Source: Apostichopus japonicus (lineage: Eukaryota; Echinodermata; Holothuroidea; Aspidochirotida; Stichopodidae). From it: a DNA stretch of 64,000 nucleotides. The DNA is taken from the NCBI RefSeq assembly GCF_037975245.1, contig NC_092564.1, positions 25,036,984-25,100,983 on the forward strand, written 5' to 3'. Every line of letters begins with the position of its first letter. Positions within the stretch are counted from its first letter, which is position 1. The notes beneath the pieces were generated by a model. The model did no database searches and was not told the DNA's origin. It saw nothing but the letters and a program-made list of their open reading frames with translations. The position numbers and the translations under genes were made by a program. Below, one piece after another: positions 37,937-52,550 of this stretch.

Positions 37937-40759
37937 TATAAATTTAAGATCAAACTTTTGGAAGCCAGTGTTGGATTCTCGCTACCTGATCTAACAGTAC
38001 AGAACTTGATGAGTGTAAATGTAATGTCAGCTTCCATGCTTGGTTACTTGTAATGTTAAGCCTCTTTGTGGGTCAAATGAAATATATATTTTAATATTGA
38101 ATAAAGGTTCCTTAGACAATTCTTAGTGTGATGTCTATCCTGTGTCATGTATCATGTAAACAGATATGTTTCAGTGAATTATGGCAAGCTACCAGTGTTC
38201 TCCACCACCCTTTGTCAAAATGAGGTCAAATTGTTAGTTCTGTAGTGTTCCACATACTGTACATACATACAAAGAAGGTCATGTGGAAACATAATACAAC
38301 ATATTAGGTAATGTTGGATATGTGAGATGGTTCTTAAATACTGACAGTGACAGTTTCTTTATATATAATATACAAACATTATTTGCAAGGTTGTTATGAT
38401 TTGGAATACAACCTGAGGTAATCCTGTATTCTGCTGTTAAATTTCCAAGGTACTACAGCACTACTCTAACTCAGTTCAGCATTCCAGTGTGTGATTAACA
38501 GCAAACAGTAGAACATATGTATGTGTCCTGCTACAGTAAGTTGTGTAATCTGCCAAGGACTTTAACCGTAGAAGAAGGGTGGGAGGGGGAGGGGAGGGGG
38601 ATGGGGTTAGTTCAGTTGTTAATGTAGTTACAGTAGTATCTGTGTGGTATGCTACAGTAGGTTTTCTTGCGTAAACTGTAATCTACTGGTAAAAGTAAAC
38701 ACCTGAATCAATTAATTCAACATACTAACTAAATCTCATTGTAATTGAATTGATAATGTTCTGCAGATTAATCTTGGACTAACGATTTGAGTATAATTTT
38801 TTTTTAGGGGGGGAGTGTTTCAAAAGAATTGAGTATTTTAAAGAAGGGGCTGCTCGGTGTATCTTTACGTTCCGGCAATCGTACCATAGAAACCGAGTTT
38901 GGTCTTGCTGCACTACAAATCTGGACGTTAGATGAAGCAATCTTGAATGTTTACAATCATCGCTGTGGACAGCTCTGCAGAGTTCTTGCAAAAAAAATAA
39001 AAAAAAATTATGTATTATTGCTGTAATTGAACTTTTCTTTGATATTTACAATTTTTAATATCTATGTAAGGTAAAAGAGGAAAGAAAGACAGTTTTACTA
39101 TTATTTATTAATAACGATGTAAACGATCATGAATATTTTAAGAGCAGGAAGAAATTATAATGTGCAGTGTCAAGTACTAATTTTAAAATTTAGTATGCAT
39201 AGTCCACAGAAAGTCATTTATTTACCAATTTTCCATCCAAAAGGGTTGGGAGATTTGGGACAAGATGGGAATTTAACAAACTAGATATGGAAGTAAAAAA
39301 TTTACATAGAAACATTTTTTTGTTTGACTCATATTTATTTAGCAGGAGCTGTGAACGTAAGCACTGCAGAACATAATTGTATCACATATAAAGCAGTTTA
39401 CACAATTATTCCTCCCCACCAGGAAAGAAAAAGTGGATTTTGAAAATTATTTCCCCTAAATGCAAAGTGGATTTTCTCCACATTCCAAATGCAGGTGAAA
39501 ACATACTTCACACGACTGACATTTCTGATTGCAATTTCCACAAAAAAAAAAAAATTAAATGCCAAAGTTTGCAAGAAAAACGTGAGATTGCTTAAAAAAA
39601 AATTTAAAAATGGGAAAATCCCGGTTAAAACTAGGAGAGTTGAGTGATATGCTACCGTGGTAGTAACAGGTCTGCAGGATGCCATGCGGCTTATATAATC
39701 TTGCACATCTTGCAAACTAAACGTATTTTTATACAAAAACTATCATTTGGAATTGCAGCCAGACAATAGCTTGGATTGTTCATTCTTGTAAGTTTTATAG
39801 TCTGGCATGTATACCCTTGTTCATTTTGTTCATTATTCTTATAAAAAATGCAATTTCCTGGAAACTGACAGCCCATTGGTAGGACCTCCTGAAATGAAAT
39901 ATTTGCCACTAATTGGTGTAAGCACATCCTGTATTGAAACAATTACTGGTTTTATATATCACACCAGTAGTAAACACCATTAAACTGTTTTTTTTTAAAA
40001 CCTTTTTTTTTGTTGTACTTTATGACCAATTTTAGTTCCCTTTTTGATTTTCACATTGCTGTATAGTTTTGACCTTAGCAGGGTAGGTTTAACTTGTTTT
40101 AACCTTGGGCTTGGCTTCATACAAATTTTATGTTAGTCAGCTCTCAAAGAATTCCAAATGTTTGACTCATTCAGAAGTTACCTGAGTTAGACACCATGCT
40201 GGCTGGTACAGTAGTGCAGTAAGTTAGCACTTAGAGTTAGTACCTAACCACCACAATACATTGGTGGACCGGGAGGGTAGATAAATGCCTTAACACAGGA
40301 TGGTGTACGCTAGTGGAGATATACATACACCTCTTGTATGATGATACTAATATTTAGAAACATCATCTCTTTATCAAAGTGTCTAGACCCATATTGGCCA
40401 AATGTTGAAGTTGACCGTTGATTCGAGCAGTTAGCAATCAATGTCAATTGGCCATTGGCCAAAAGTACTAGATGCAGTATTTGCACATTTAAATTTATAC
40501 CACTCCACTCCTATACATACAACCTGTCACCTCCTATACATATGCACTCATATCCTACCCTAGCCTAATAACTGGTTGATGATGATGTCGTCGATGATGT
40601 TGTCGATGATGATGGTGGCCATTAATTAATTAAGTATACCTCTGTAGTAGTACATTGTCGAGACACTTCTTTACACCCCCCTCCCTTCCCTCCCACAGGA
40701 CAGATTGTTACAATAATATGTCCTGCAGCCATATACTGTAGTTTTCTCTGCTGTATACA

Positions 40760-40760
40760 G

Positions 40761-40801
<41 letters not shown>
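40760..40801. repeat. (TA)n microsatellite
   Basis: About 40 bases of TA with a TTTA interruption. Confidence 0.9.
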
Positions 40802-40804
<3 letters not shown>

Positions 40805-43800
40805 CTGCCAGTTTAGACTGTATATAGTTTAATATTTTAAGGGTATTTTCCACCATCTGCTTTTAGATTCCTGTACATATATCTATATATAGTGTACAGA
40901 CATACAGCCACTTAAAATGCCTGTGATATCCCCTATGAACCAGACTCTGTAGTCTATTTGTTCAAAGCTGGTATTGTTTCGTTTCTGTACAAGACAATAC
41001 AACACATATTGCTATATACATACTTTGTGAGATTTGATGGTTGTGAAGGCTGACAAGTGTACATACAATGTATGTACATACATAATACTATATAGCACTA
41101 CTGTACTGTATACTAAGCAGAATCTGAAAAGGTAATTGATTGTCTAAATTGTATGCATGGAAGAACAGAAAGAAATAGCATAATTGTGGTTACGAATTTT
41201 CAAACTCCAAATTCTCCAATTCCCATCAGGCCCCTTTTCCCAATCAATTCTGATCTTTTTATACAGTGGAGGTGGTCAGGCCACCATGCACAAAGATGTG
41301 AAAGTTGGTTTTTAGCATAACCTTGCATATAGACCTAACTTTTAGTCTGAATATGCCTCATTCTACAATTTTGATTCTCCCCTCCGCAGCTTAAAGCTGT
41401 GCATACTATAAAACTTGCTCAATTACTGTTCATACGCTTAAAATTAAAATTGTGCCAACTTTTGTAGGCTGCTGTAGGTAGATTTAAGTATGTGTGTGTG
41501 TGTAAATCAGATACAGGTAAGTATTGTAGTTCTTCAATACCCACAAACAGTACTTTAATAAGTTGAGGTCAGAATGTGCTCGATTCCCCTAATTAGATGC
41601 AATCAAAAGTACAATTACCTGTTTTAAGGTTGAAGTGTAGCTATAAATACATCACTGCAGCTGTACAGTACATGTTTACAGTTTGAAATGCTTAAACAGG
41701 ACAGTCAGGAAGCCCGGGAACTCTGGCTTGTGGTAAGCAGGTCGCACTTTGTCTTCTTTATTGGAAACTGATAATGAGTAGACATCGTACTGTAACAATT
41801 CAGAATTTAATTAAAGAAATCTTTGACAGTTTTAATGACAATTTGGAGGATTCAGTTGCTCTTCCATTGGAATCTACTTCCAAACCCTATAGTAGTTTTA
41901 TGGGAGTGGGAGGCAGAGGGGTGGGTGGGGGTGGGTGGGTAGTGGCTGGTGGGTTGGGTGGGAGTGACTCATGTAGAGTTTGAAATTAATTAAACTTAAC
42001 CAAGTGAAGTGAAAAGTCATTCAAATTGTTTCTATTTTTTTTCTTTGTGTTTGAACTTGAAGAGAAATTAGTAAGAAAATAAAACTGATGCCTCTTAAAC
42101 TTATCTCTAAAGCTTTCCAACAAGGTTAATAGGGTTGATCAGGTTCTAGAGTATCCCCACGCATGAATAGACTAAATATTACAGTTGAAAACTAACAGTC
42201 TTTTTACATAAGATTTTCCCAATATATATGTGTACAATTTTTTTTATTTTTTATAAATCCTATATATTTGAGCTAGTACTATCGATAGTAAAGTTTATGA
42301 ATGAAAGAATGAAAAGGGGCAAAGCTCGTTTTCAGAGAAATCTTTTCAAAGTAGCAAATACTGTACAGTAAATGGTAAATTCAATTATGCGTGAGCTTTA
42401 TGAGTGCAGCATAGGGTTAACCATGGTTTTCTAAGAAAACCCCAGGAAGTTATGTATTACATCAATCCCTGTATATACTGTACAGTGTGATATACTCAGT
42501 CCTTTGTGGAGACCAGTGGTTATGGGGGAAGTTGTTCAGTATTGTAAAAGATGAATCATTTAAAATTGATTGATGTCCATCTACTACAGTACAGTAAATA
42601 TGCATAGACCTGCCTCTTTGTACAATTGATTGTTGAATCCAGTTGAGCTGTATCTTGCCTACACTTTATCATCCAATTTATTAGCCACAGCATCCAGCAT
42701 GTGTAGCAGACTAAATGTCAAAGTATACAGCATCCCAATACCCTTCTTGTCAAGATCATTTATTCATCATTGGTTTCGTTTTCACCTGGTATCCTCACAG
42801 CAATTACTTCTATTTGGCTAATCTGGATGGTTTTAATTGGAAGAGTTAACTTTTGACTGTTTGCCAAGCTATTATGAAATGATGGTTGTGGGTATTGTAA
42901 CATCGGTTGCACAGTTATTAACTTTGTGGCCATTAGGAAAGAGTTTGATGGCTGCTGCAATATTTATTGTAACAGTATTTATAGGTCAAAAAGGAGTATA
43001 TATCTTACAGTGCATCTTGTATGTTTTGTACCATGCAATGGTTTGGTGCCAATGATGTTAAGTTGTTGTTCACTGGCAGAGCATGTGGCTAGTATTGACA
43101 TGACTCTTAATATATCTCATAGACATCACAAGTCTTGGCACATGTATGTCTCTGACACTCACTGCATTACACACTAGCCCACGTATCAGCTTTACTTGAA
43201 GAACTGCTCACCACACTAAATCCCTTCACCCTACCACCGTACAAACCAATGCATGGGCTTTTATCTAATCAGGGATTATCAATCAATGACATATATGCAA
43301 CTGTATTTAATTAAAAGTATATAGTACAGTTAAAATTGGTTTGGACAGATTCGTGTGCAAAGATTCAAAACTTGGGTAAATCTCAGGAATATTGGTTGCT
43401 AACAGACAATATGTCCCATACGTCACGCTGCGTCTCCACACGTCACATTTTTTAAAATAAATCGTGTAATTAGTGTGAATCATAATTTCAAAACAAATTA
43501 TATTTGTTTTGATAACAGTTAATGTAAATTAGAACTTTACATAACATCTTTACAATATACAGTATATCAACTACATCCGTAATCTTAAAACATATAAATA
43601 CCTTCTAAAAAACGTGACACGCAGTTTCGGACATTCATCACTGGAAATGATCTAATCAGCAAAATTAATTAGTTAATAAACCGTAAGCATTGTTGTCAAA
43701 AGTTTGCAAAGGATGGGTAAATAAATTCCCAAAAGGAGAATTAAAATAATTGAATGCACTAGGTAACTCATTAAGATTTAAATGTCCCATTATATGTCAC

Positions 43801-46149
43801 ACTCCTTTAATTAGATATGCAAATCATGCACAAGGCATTTGTTAACTTCACATAAATTCCATTAAAGTTTAGCAATCAAAAACTTCTTCAAACATTAAGC
43901 TTTACAATGATACCAATAATTCCATATTTAAAGGATTTTTTAATTGTTAGGCTCAAAGGGGACAATACAGTAGTTAGGACTTTAAGACCTCACTTACAGT
44001 TTTAGGATAATCTACGTCCCTTTGGAGCATTTTAGGATAAAAACACCACTGGGTGGTTTATTTTTAATGCTGATGTGTAGTACTGAGCACTGCCATTCAA
44101 ATCAGAGGTCTTGGAATTCCAAGCTACAGTACGTTGTACCTCCAGGGCTATAAACGAGTAGCATGTGGATTTTCTCAGGACTGTTTTGTTTTTTCTATCC
44201 GTTGTTTATTTTGTCTCATAAATCTTGTGTCCTCTATATAAATTTGTAAAAGTTGTTCATCATTTTTTTCTTTGTTATCGCTTATAAAGGTACGGTAGTG
44301 TATAGTGACCCATTAAGGGTGATTGGTTTAAATGTCACTTTGTAAGAAGCCTGTGTGCCCTTTTTGGTTATCAGTTATTGGTGGGCCAAAAACATATTTT
44401 GGTGAGCGCAGGATATTAACGTGAAGATGCCTCCCTTATATTTAGAAAACAACATCGGTACAGTATCTCATAGGCTTCAAGTTTATTCTGACGTTTGCAA
44501 TGATAGTGTTCCCCCATTTTACACCTCATCAAAACCTACTCCTGCTGTTCACATATATCGGTCCCCTTGCACAATTTAGTGTCAATGCAATGATAAATGA
44601 TCTGTAGGCCTCTAAACAAGGATATTGCAAAATCATAGTATGAATCATATTTAATGTCATGACAAATTTCAAATTTTGAAACTTTCACGAATGTATCGAA
44701 ATACAGATTGATGAAAGATGACAACTTGGCAGAACCACTTTCGGTTCTAATGTATCCTTTAGTAGTTTGTTTTTATTTAAAAGATTGAAGTCAGTTAGCA
44801 GTCCATTCCCCCTTTCAAACCCCCCTCTCACCCTCCCCCCACAAATTAATATTAACAATTATAATACCCATCCCATCTCCCTATAAATAATTCTTATGAG
44901 TAACAGGTACTGTAATTGTACAGTTATCTTTGAATGTGATATAGTGGGTCTTTCCATACACAATCAACCAAAATTAAAGGAAACCTACAGTAGGCAGGTC
45001 ACGGCTTGGATTTGGCACATTTTAGCACCATTTGTTGGTATAAATTAGTGAGTTAGCAATGTCTGCAAAATTGGAGCCACAAAGTTGGCCTAGGCAGGCT
45101 ACTTTCAGTCCATATATGGTATTGTAGTAGTCAGCTGAAATATCATTATAAACTACAACATATTAAATTCAACATGGACATACAGTATATTTCCCTTAGT
45201 GGAAAACGTTTTCCAACCTTTAACACATAGTGTATGGCTTCTTCCCCTCCGGTTTCCTGCCTTTAAAAAATCATTCCATGTCACTTGAAGGATATTTGGA
45301 AGAAAATAGAAGAATTTAACCACAACTTAAAGGTCATCTTAAAATAACATTGTATTTATTAATATTAAATACCAGAGAACAGTTTCCTCTATACATGCTG
45401 CATATCAATTTTGTTTATGTATTTTGTCTGTCATAAATTATTGAAAAAATTTCATGTGTAAAACAAATAAATGGCCATTCATCTTTGCAGTTGTGTAGTT
45501 ATTTGTTGGGAGGGGGGCTTGTATGGAGGTGCGTATGGGGTGGGAGGGAACTTTGCATTATTGTTCGTTTATTTTTTTAAAGAAACTGTACTGGTCAGTC
45601 AGTTTAATATCAATTGACATTCCAATTGATAAACCTTGTTGCTAAGGGTGAATGGATTTGTGATCAATGGTTTCTAACAACCACTTTGGTTTATATTCCT
45701 GGAACCAATGCTTCAGTAAATATTTTTTATTTTTTTTATATTATTCTTGGAATATCTTGAATGACTGTTTCATTTGTTCTGGAAGAAATCCCTCCCCTTT
45801 TTCTTCATTTTTAGTAAATGATCATTATTAGTATCAATTATCAAGTATATTTCATTTAATTTTATGAATGGACAATTTAGGGCAGGTAAGGACCTTTGTC
45901 AAATCTCCCTGTCACATCGGATGTGGTAAGCGCATCTTCGTCGGAAATCTTTAGAATTAGTATTCTGAGTATACAGGCCTTTAGATCATATTCAACAGCT
46001 AATTATACTCATATACCACGTGAAGTACCTCAGGCTTATCAAAAATTCCTACAAGCCCCAATTTAGTTGTTGAACATGTGCATATTTTATTCCAAGTTTT
46101 CTATTTAATACTAATTATTTTAGTTTGAATTCCTTTTACTATGAAATTT

Positions 46150-46262
46150 ATTTTGCTTCTCGCTTACCTGTCTCCTCACCACCTACCAGTCCTCGGTAAC
46201 CCTTTAACCCTGCTGCGCCCCCTCTATGACCGGCTCCCCGGTCATTTTGCTCTTCCTAATTC
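46150..46262. repeat. Dispersed repeat X, copy 1 (shortest)
   Basis: Begins TTTTGCTTCTCGCTTACCTG and shares the block TCGCTTACCTGTCTCC, TTTAACCCTGCTGCGCCC and CTCTATGACCGG with copies at 59866, 61305 and 63608. All four share this end and differ in how far they extend on the other side. Confidence 0.65.
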
Positions 46263-47622
46263 TAATGAATAACAGTCAAATAAATCATTTTTTTCATAGA
46301 ACTGTTTACCACAGTGGTGATTGCATCAACATTGTTTGATAGACCATGCAGGGAAATAAACAACTGCATTCTAACATATACAGTGCCATGGCGAGTTAGC
46401 TCTTGAACAAACAAACAGTTCTGTAATTCTCTAGAAGATTTACAATACCTAAATGCTACAGTATTTTATGGACATTGAAAAATTACACTTGCCCTACTAC
46501 ATTTTGCATTTTGAGTATCAATTTTGTCTTTGACAGTTATAATCATCTTTGAAATAGAAAGCAGTTGGTTGGATTTAGCTGTACAGTAATTGAACGTGGG
46601 CCTTGCTTTTGGCTTTGATCATGACATTGTCACTAATAACATGCATTGTATCATATACAGCAGCAGGTGGTCTGTGTGATATAACTGTGGAGAATGTTTT
46701 CCATGTGGTTTGCAATACAGGTGATTGCTTTTCCCTACACATACTGTATGTGTGTCTACTTTACATATCATGTGTGTATTTCAACAGCTTCATTGTTTCC
46801 TATATGTGATTTCTTGATATAGAAGATTTAAGTCACTTTTCAGTTAGTTATTATGTGGATAAATTATATGCAATTTCACATGATTTGCAATTATTATCGT
46901 CAATCCTGTGACGACATTTCTTGCAGTATCGTGTTGGAAAGAATTCCTGGTGACGAACAATGTGAAGTTTATATTGGAAGAGGAATACATTTCATCCACA
47001 CTGCTAGTTGAAATAGTCCCATCTCCCCAAACCCCATCTCAATATATCTATCCCCCTAACTCGAGACATGGTCGATTTGACTGTAAACTACTTTGACTGG
47101 CTAAACCATTCAACTACTCCAGGAAGTTGGATCACAGTAGGCGGTCTGCGAGCTTCACTTGGTCTATTTATAATCATCTTGTTGATTTATCCTTCAAACC
47201 AGGTACATTGGATTATTTGCATTGGAGCTATTAAAGTGCTCTCCACTCTTCATATCATCATTTAATGTTAATCTTTTATAAAATGCCCCGATGACGTCCG
47301 TATCCATTCTGCTGTCGTCAGTTATCATTTTTGCAGATATCGCAAAATTTAAAACATTAACATCCTCGCAATTGAAAACTTGTTAGGAGGATATGCTTTT
47401 AGCCTCAAGATTCAGAACATTACCAGCTCGTTTCGCTAAGAAATCAACTTTGAAGGCACCAGAAGATCTTGTTTAACTTCCAATTTCCTTTCAGTGTGTT
47501 TCTCGTACTGTTAGGTAATCGGGTATATAACCTTCACATACTTGTTTGCATGTATACCTCATATACCATGGTGGGTATGCTCGGTATTGTTGACATTATA
47601 TGGTATCTTTTTCTTTCTCTAG

Positions 47623-47807
47623 GTTGATTGACTGTAAGTTCCTGTCCACTGATGAGAGCTCTAAGGTCTGAGAGCTATGTCACTGATAATGAAATTACAA
47701 CAGCTGCAGGGTGAATCCCTGATACAGCTACAAAACCTCTACCACAGTATGCAGTTCCCAATGGAGATCCGTTACTACTGCGCCCAATGGATTGAGGCCC
47801 AACAGTG
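47623..47807 (+). CDS. STAT: STAT (STAT5-type) first coding exon, partial gene
   Basis: After a pyrimidine tract and AG (47622), 54 bases of 5' UTR lead to ATG 47677. The 43 complete codons begin MSLIMKLQQLQGESLIQLQN and continue YHSMQFPMEIRYYCAQWIEA, ending in a Trp codon split by the donor TG|GTAAGT. The pattern QQLQG-x-L-x-Q-L-Y-x-x-x-FP-x-E-x-RYY-x-x-x-WIE-x-Q-x-W is the STAT N-terminal (protein interaction) domain, closest to STAT5 by recall of the family. STATs are cytoplasmic transcription factors activated by JAK tyrosine phosphorylation. This domain mediates dimer-dimer cooperativity on DNA. The rest of the gene (coiled coil, DNA-binding, SH2) is not in the window; intron 1 exceeds 16 kb if I have missed no exon. 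Confidence 0.85.
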
Positions 47808-48654
47808 GTAAGTGCACCATATCTCTATGGTCAAAGCTTGTAGTGAATGGGAGCAAAATAGCTAATTTGTAATGATGGAAAAAAAATTTTCTACCAACTA
47901 TGCCTCTATCCCCTTCCCTCCCCTCCCTTCCCCTCCCGCCCCTTATTTGTTCATTAAAATGTCCTATCAATGTGACTGTTACTTAGGCCTATATCACTGG
48001 TAGGTATGATATGATATCCGCACAACATCGACTTTCCTCTCTTAAGACACTGTACTGAGAATGTCGAATTATAAATTATGATTTGTTCATTTGAATGCGC
48101 GTTTACACTGTGCCTAAGTAAGATTGAATTACGCTCCGGTAGTGTGAACACTACATGAAAATTACTGATGACAGCCATTACTGATGACAGCCATATTCCG
48201 AGCTGTGCCTTCCAGCAGTTCCTGTATTTCTTGTAGTACAAGTCAATCACATTGCTTTGTTGAAGGACATTATGGTAAAGTCACAAAAATAACTTCCTCG
48301 AAATAAGCATTGCTTAATCAAAATAACCTATTTTGCTTATTAGAGTGAAGAGATGTGTGTACTCACAAGCAACATTTAAAATTTTTAATCACCGTTCGAT
48401 CCGGAACATCGTTGAACGAAGATACTTCCCTAGTGTGTCACACTAAGGGGGCATAATATCAGCCATTTAGACTTGAACGTTTGGTCTTTGAAGAATAGCA
48501 ATGCATGCACTTGGATTTTCTGAATTAATGTTAGCCATTTTGTCAGATAAATGGTCATAGTGATTGACTACTCTGCAATAATACAGTGGTAACACTGTAT
48601 GGAGTTTCCCACCCTGGAAATTTATATTATATTTACTCAGCGGGCCTGCCTACT

Positions 48655-48699
48655 ACACATTATGTCTGCCAAATGGAAAGGTGGCCAGACATAATGTGT
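48655..48699. repeat. Perfect 14-bp inverted repeat (hairpin)
   Basis: ACACATTATGTCTG (48655-48668) and its exact complement CAGACATAATGTGT (48686-48699) are separated by 17 bases. It could be a small foldback element or an RNA hairpin if transcribed within the STAT intron. Confidence 0.7.
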
Positions 48700-49806
48700 T
48701 TTTGGACATTTTATTCGGGATATTCGTCTAGACTCTAGCAAAGGCATTGGCATATTTGCCACACCCCACCCCAGACGGATTGTGCTAAAGAATCCACTTT
48801 CTGATGACCTAATTTCATTTATCTCTTTTATGTACATATTTACATTCAGTATATATGGAACAAGTACTGTATAAGTTAATATGATGTTGATGTATATTGC
48901 AGAAGGATGTGACCTAAAAGAAGACCTTTGCAGGCTTGTCTAGTGGGTCACCCCTTGTATTCTCAAACAATGTTTGGCAGTATGAGTTCTAAAACGTGAA
49001 GTGTGAAGGTTATCAGCGGACCTAGTGTTATAATTGTGGATTTTGTAATTGTACTGTAGGTAAAGAAATTTGTTTGAAAAATGTTTGCGATCAACAAGCT
49101 TGAGCAAATTTGGAGAAGCAAACAAGTAGATTATGAACCAGGTGGTAAGCAAACGGTAGCTATATTGGCATGATGTATGAGATCAACAAGCTTGAGTAAA
49201 TTTAGAGAAAACAATTTACTAGTATGATCCATATGTTTAGCATTCATAGTGACAAATTGCTTTCTTTTGTTAAAGTATTCCTTTGTTGAGGTGAACATTA
49301 TATGCACCAGACCAGGCAGGTTTAGCAGTATGTCAACTGTGGTAAAATCAATATAAGATTCAAAGAGCTAACGATACATTTTTTTTGGAAGGAAATGTTA
49401 TAACTTTGATAGAATACCAGTCCCCTTAACGACCAACCTTATTGGAAATATCGTCAATATGATATATTCAAGTTGATCTGGAATTGATAATGACACCAAG
49501 AAATTTTGCTTAAAACCTACCAAGTTGTGAATGCAAATATTATTTAGTGGTTTAATTTAAGATAACAGTATCATTTTTGACTACTTATTGTTAATAATAA
49601 AAATAATGTAATTGGTTTTGTCCACATAATTTAGTGACATTTTGGTTTGCAGAAAAACCAATCATGATAAGCTGGTAATTCACAGCATATTGTGTCCTCG
49701 ATCCCTTTCAAGTCATTCCCTGTAAAAAAAATATGTTTGTATCATCAGCAAAGAGAATATATATTCATTAGAACTTACATTTGAGACATTACATGACATA
49801 CATATG

Positions 49807-50066
49807 TGTTGTTTAAACCCATGGGCATCATTAATTATTAGTTCATACTGCCTGATTATCTGGATGATCTGATGATCTGATTATATGATGATGCCTGACG
49901 TATATCTCTATTGTTTAAACTCATCTAGGCATTGTTAACTATAAGTTCATACTGTCTGATTATCTGGATGATCTAATCATCTGATGATGATGATATATGA
50001 CATATATCTGTTGTTTAAACTCATGGGCATCATTAACTATAAGTTCATACTTATATGATGATCTGG
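49807..50066. repeat. Three-copy tandem repeat, about 100-bp unit
   Basis: The word TTGTTTAAAC recurs at 49808, 49911 and 50011, each followed by CATGGGCATC-like and TAGTTCATACTG-like words and GATGATCTGATGATC-type sequence. Copies are diverged and the last is partial. Confidence 0.75.
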
Positions 50067-52550
50067 TTAGTACAACCATGAGTAGTCGATGCCCTTATAT
50101 TATATACGGTATGTTATGTTTAATAACTTTACAGTAACCCACATTCTAACCTTATCCTATCATTCTATTTTTATGACGGGTTTAACAGAACAGAGCATTA
50201 CGACGCATGATACCATGTGAAAACTACAGTATGTTTCTCTGCGTAGTATTGTTGACTGCCAGATGCCAGAAAATTGCATCTAAAAGTTTTTTGTTTTAAA
50301 AATTTATGGAGAAGGACCCCCCTGCTCCCCCCCCCACCAAGATGCTACACACTCAGTAGTGTTGTTCCTTCCTGTCTTGTCACAGCATTTTTGTGTCATT
50401 TGTACCGAATGTGCTGTGTTTATAACCAAAAGATCAGACACAATTACTAAATTTTTGCGTTCTCTTTGCGGGCAATACCCTCATGTTTATTCCTCCATGC
50501 ATTGTTATTGGTCGTTAAACGTACGTGTCAAATATGCCATTTATAACCCAAGTATAAGCCAACAATACTATTTGTGTGTTTCGCACGCAGTAACGTTTGT
50601 TTCTTGTCTTGCCATGATATGCAGCACTTATGCTGACCATCAGACATGACAGCCCTCTTAAAATATGTATGTGCTTCATGCACAATCATTGGGTTTTCAC
50701 TTTTCAGGCATCAACTTAATTGGTAAATGCATATACTCATGATTTTTTCCCAATCTTGGCCATTTTGACGGATACACGATCGTAATTACTGGCTAGCCTA
50801 TTCCGAAATTGCAGAGTGGTCACAATATATAATAATGCATGAAACCACAAGAAAATGTTTTTTGTGTACTTATCTTGATTGCCAGATGCCAGTAAATCAC
50901 ATCTTTCTGTGATCAATTTCAAAATTTTCCTGTGGGAGGGCCCCTAAGAACCCCTGTCAATGCTTTGTGCCTTCGACAATCATAGCTGCGGGGGGGGGGG
51001 GAGGGGGGAACCCACGAAGTGAGCCTCCTTTTGTAAAACCCTGGATCCGTGCCCAGTAGATATTATAAAAGTTAACAGAAATGACGTTTATAAGCAGGGG
51101 AGAACCTCGCGTGTAATTTTTCTGAGGAAGACGAGAGAGCATGTAAGTTGTAAAGGTAGCAGCTTCTGGTCCTATACTGTACATAGTAAACTCTTATCCA
51201 GTACTGAGAAAGGGTTTTGTGATGCTGGTACCATAATTTGCATGCTGGTACTCAGTGTAGACACAGACCTGATGATATGCACAATCTTGTCTTGGAGGCT
51301 GGGAATGTTTCCATGTGACAATGGAAAATTAAAAACATCTGCTTGCATTTATTGTTCATGGATATATGTTGGTACACTTCATTTATCAACTCCATTAAGC
51401 AAGATCGTAAAATGTTGACTAGAATCAACAAAATTGGCAAGTGCCACATATGGACCAGATAACGTTCTTTTTATTCAATCGCTCAGTTTGAGATAGATAT
51501 ATTTGTGATCGACATAATTTTCAACATGGAAAAATTCTTGATTCGCACTCCAGTAAAGTTTTTTACATAAGTTTTTTTTAATAGTTCTATGTGCAATTTG
51601 CCCATAATCTGCCCAAACAGCTTTTTGCTACTGTATGAAATCCCAGAAAATATAGTTAATGTTCAGTTTAAACCACTGCTGGTTCAAGTATGCAGACTAC
51701 CTGTGCACCACAAAAGTGTGTATCGACACTGCCGAACAGAAGCTGCATAAACCAACAGTTAATAGTAAAGGAACACTATCCTAGCGATTATCATCTCGTA
51801 GATTTTAGTGTTGCATTTCTTACTGTACACTGCAGTAGCCTCCGTAACTGACAAACAACATTTTGAATCTTGTTTTGACACTGTATCCCCCATTCTTGTT
51901 ACCAAGGATCATCAGCTATAATATATGTAGTTACTTTACATTTAAATTGAATGCCCTTCGGCTACCAATCAATTACCCTCCTTTATCAGGTATACCTGTG
52001 CATATATTCTTCTTATTTCTGTTAGAGAGAGAGAGCAAGAAGAGATTCTGAGTTAATTGCAGTGGAGCCTGTTCAACTTCCCAAATCGTGCAGTAAAGTT
52101 TAATCTACACTTTTGCATGAACATTGTCACTATAGTACAGTACATACACGACTGAAGTGCTCAGTCCATTTGACTATATATCCTTTTCCTTTGCCCTCCT
52201 AGGCTGTTGTCGATAGCCGGTTAATTTGCAGGTGATCTAGGGTCTTAATTTTGTGTCCAGGGACCTCCTCGAAAAGGTCTGAATTACCTCAGGCCTGAAT
52301 AGGTGCAGGGTGATGTAGAAATTTACTATGTCTGATCAACTTAGGTATATGATTAACAGAGCTGTGTGTAGTGATGTGAGGACTGATGGCGTCTACACTG
52401 AAGGTTATTGTTAAAAGTCATCGTATATATATATAAAGCTGATTGTGTGATCGATACCATACAGGTATCTCGGCAGGGCAGCAACATCGCTGTATGAATA
52501 GATGCGCATGCCAAAACTTGACCAAAAGTGTTATGTGTACTACAGTATAT

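Larger units (their letters stand above)
37446..47622. other. Gene-poor stretch upstream of STAT exon
   Basis: About 10 kb of AT-rich DNA, with many TACTGTACAGTA-like words, (TA)n tracts at 37880-37931 and 40760-40801, a GATGATGTCGTC-type repeat near 40577-40617, and G-runs near 38577 and 45510. No convincing coding exon. Non-coding 5' exons of the STAT gene could be here but cannot be picked out by sequence alone. Confidence 0.4.
47808..52550. other. STAT intron 1, proximal part
   Basis: No coding exon found. Contains a perfect hairpin (48655-48699), a three-copy repeat (49807-50066), a pair of related 36-bp segments near 49086 and 49171, and a G-rich tract near 50990-51007. Confidence 0.45.

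Noticed and set aside
47640-47675. CTGATGAGAGCTC upstream of the STAT ATG looked like a hammerhead ribozyme core
   Set aside because: The required GAAA segment and pairing stems are absent.
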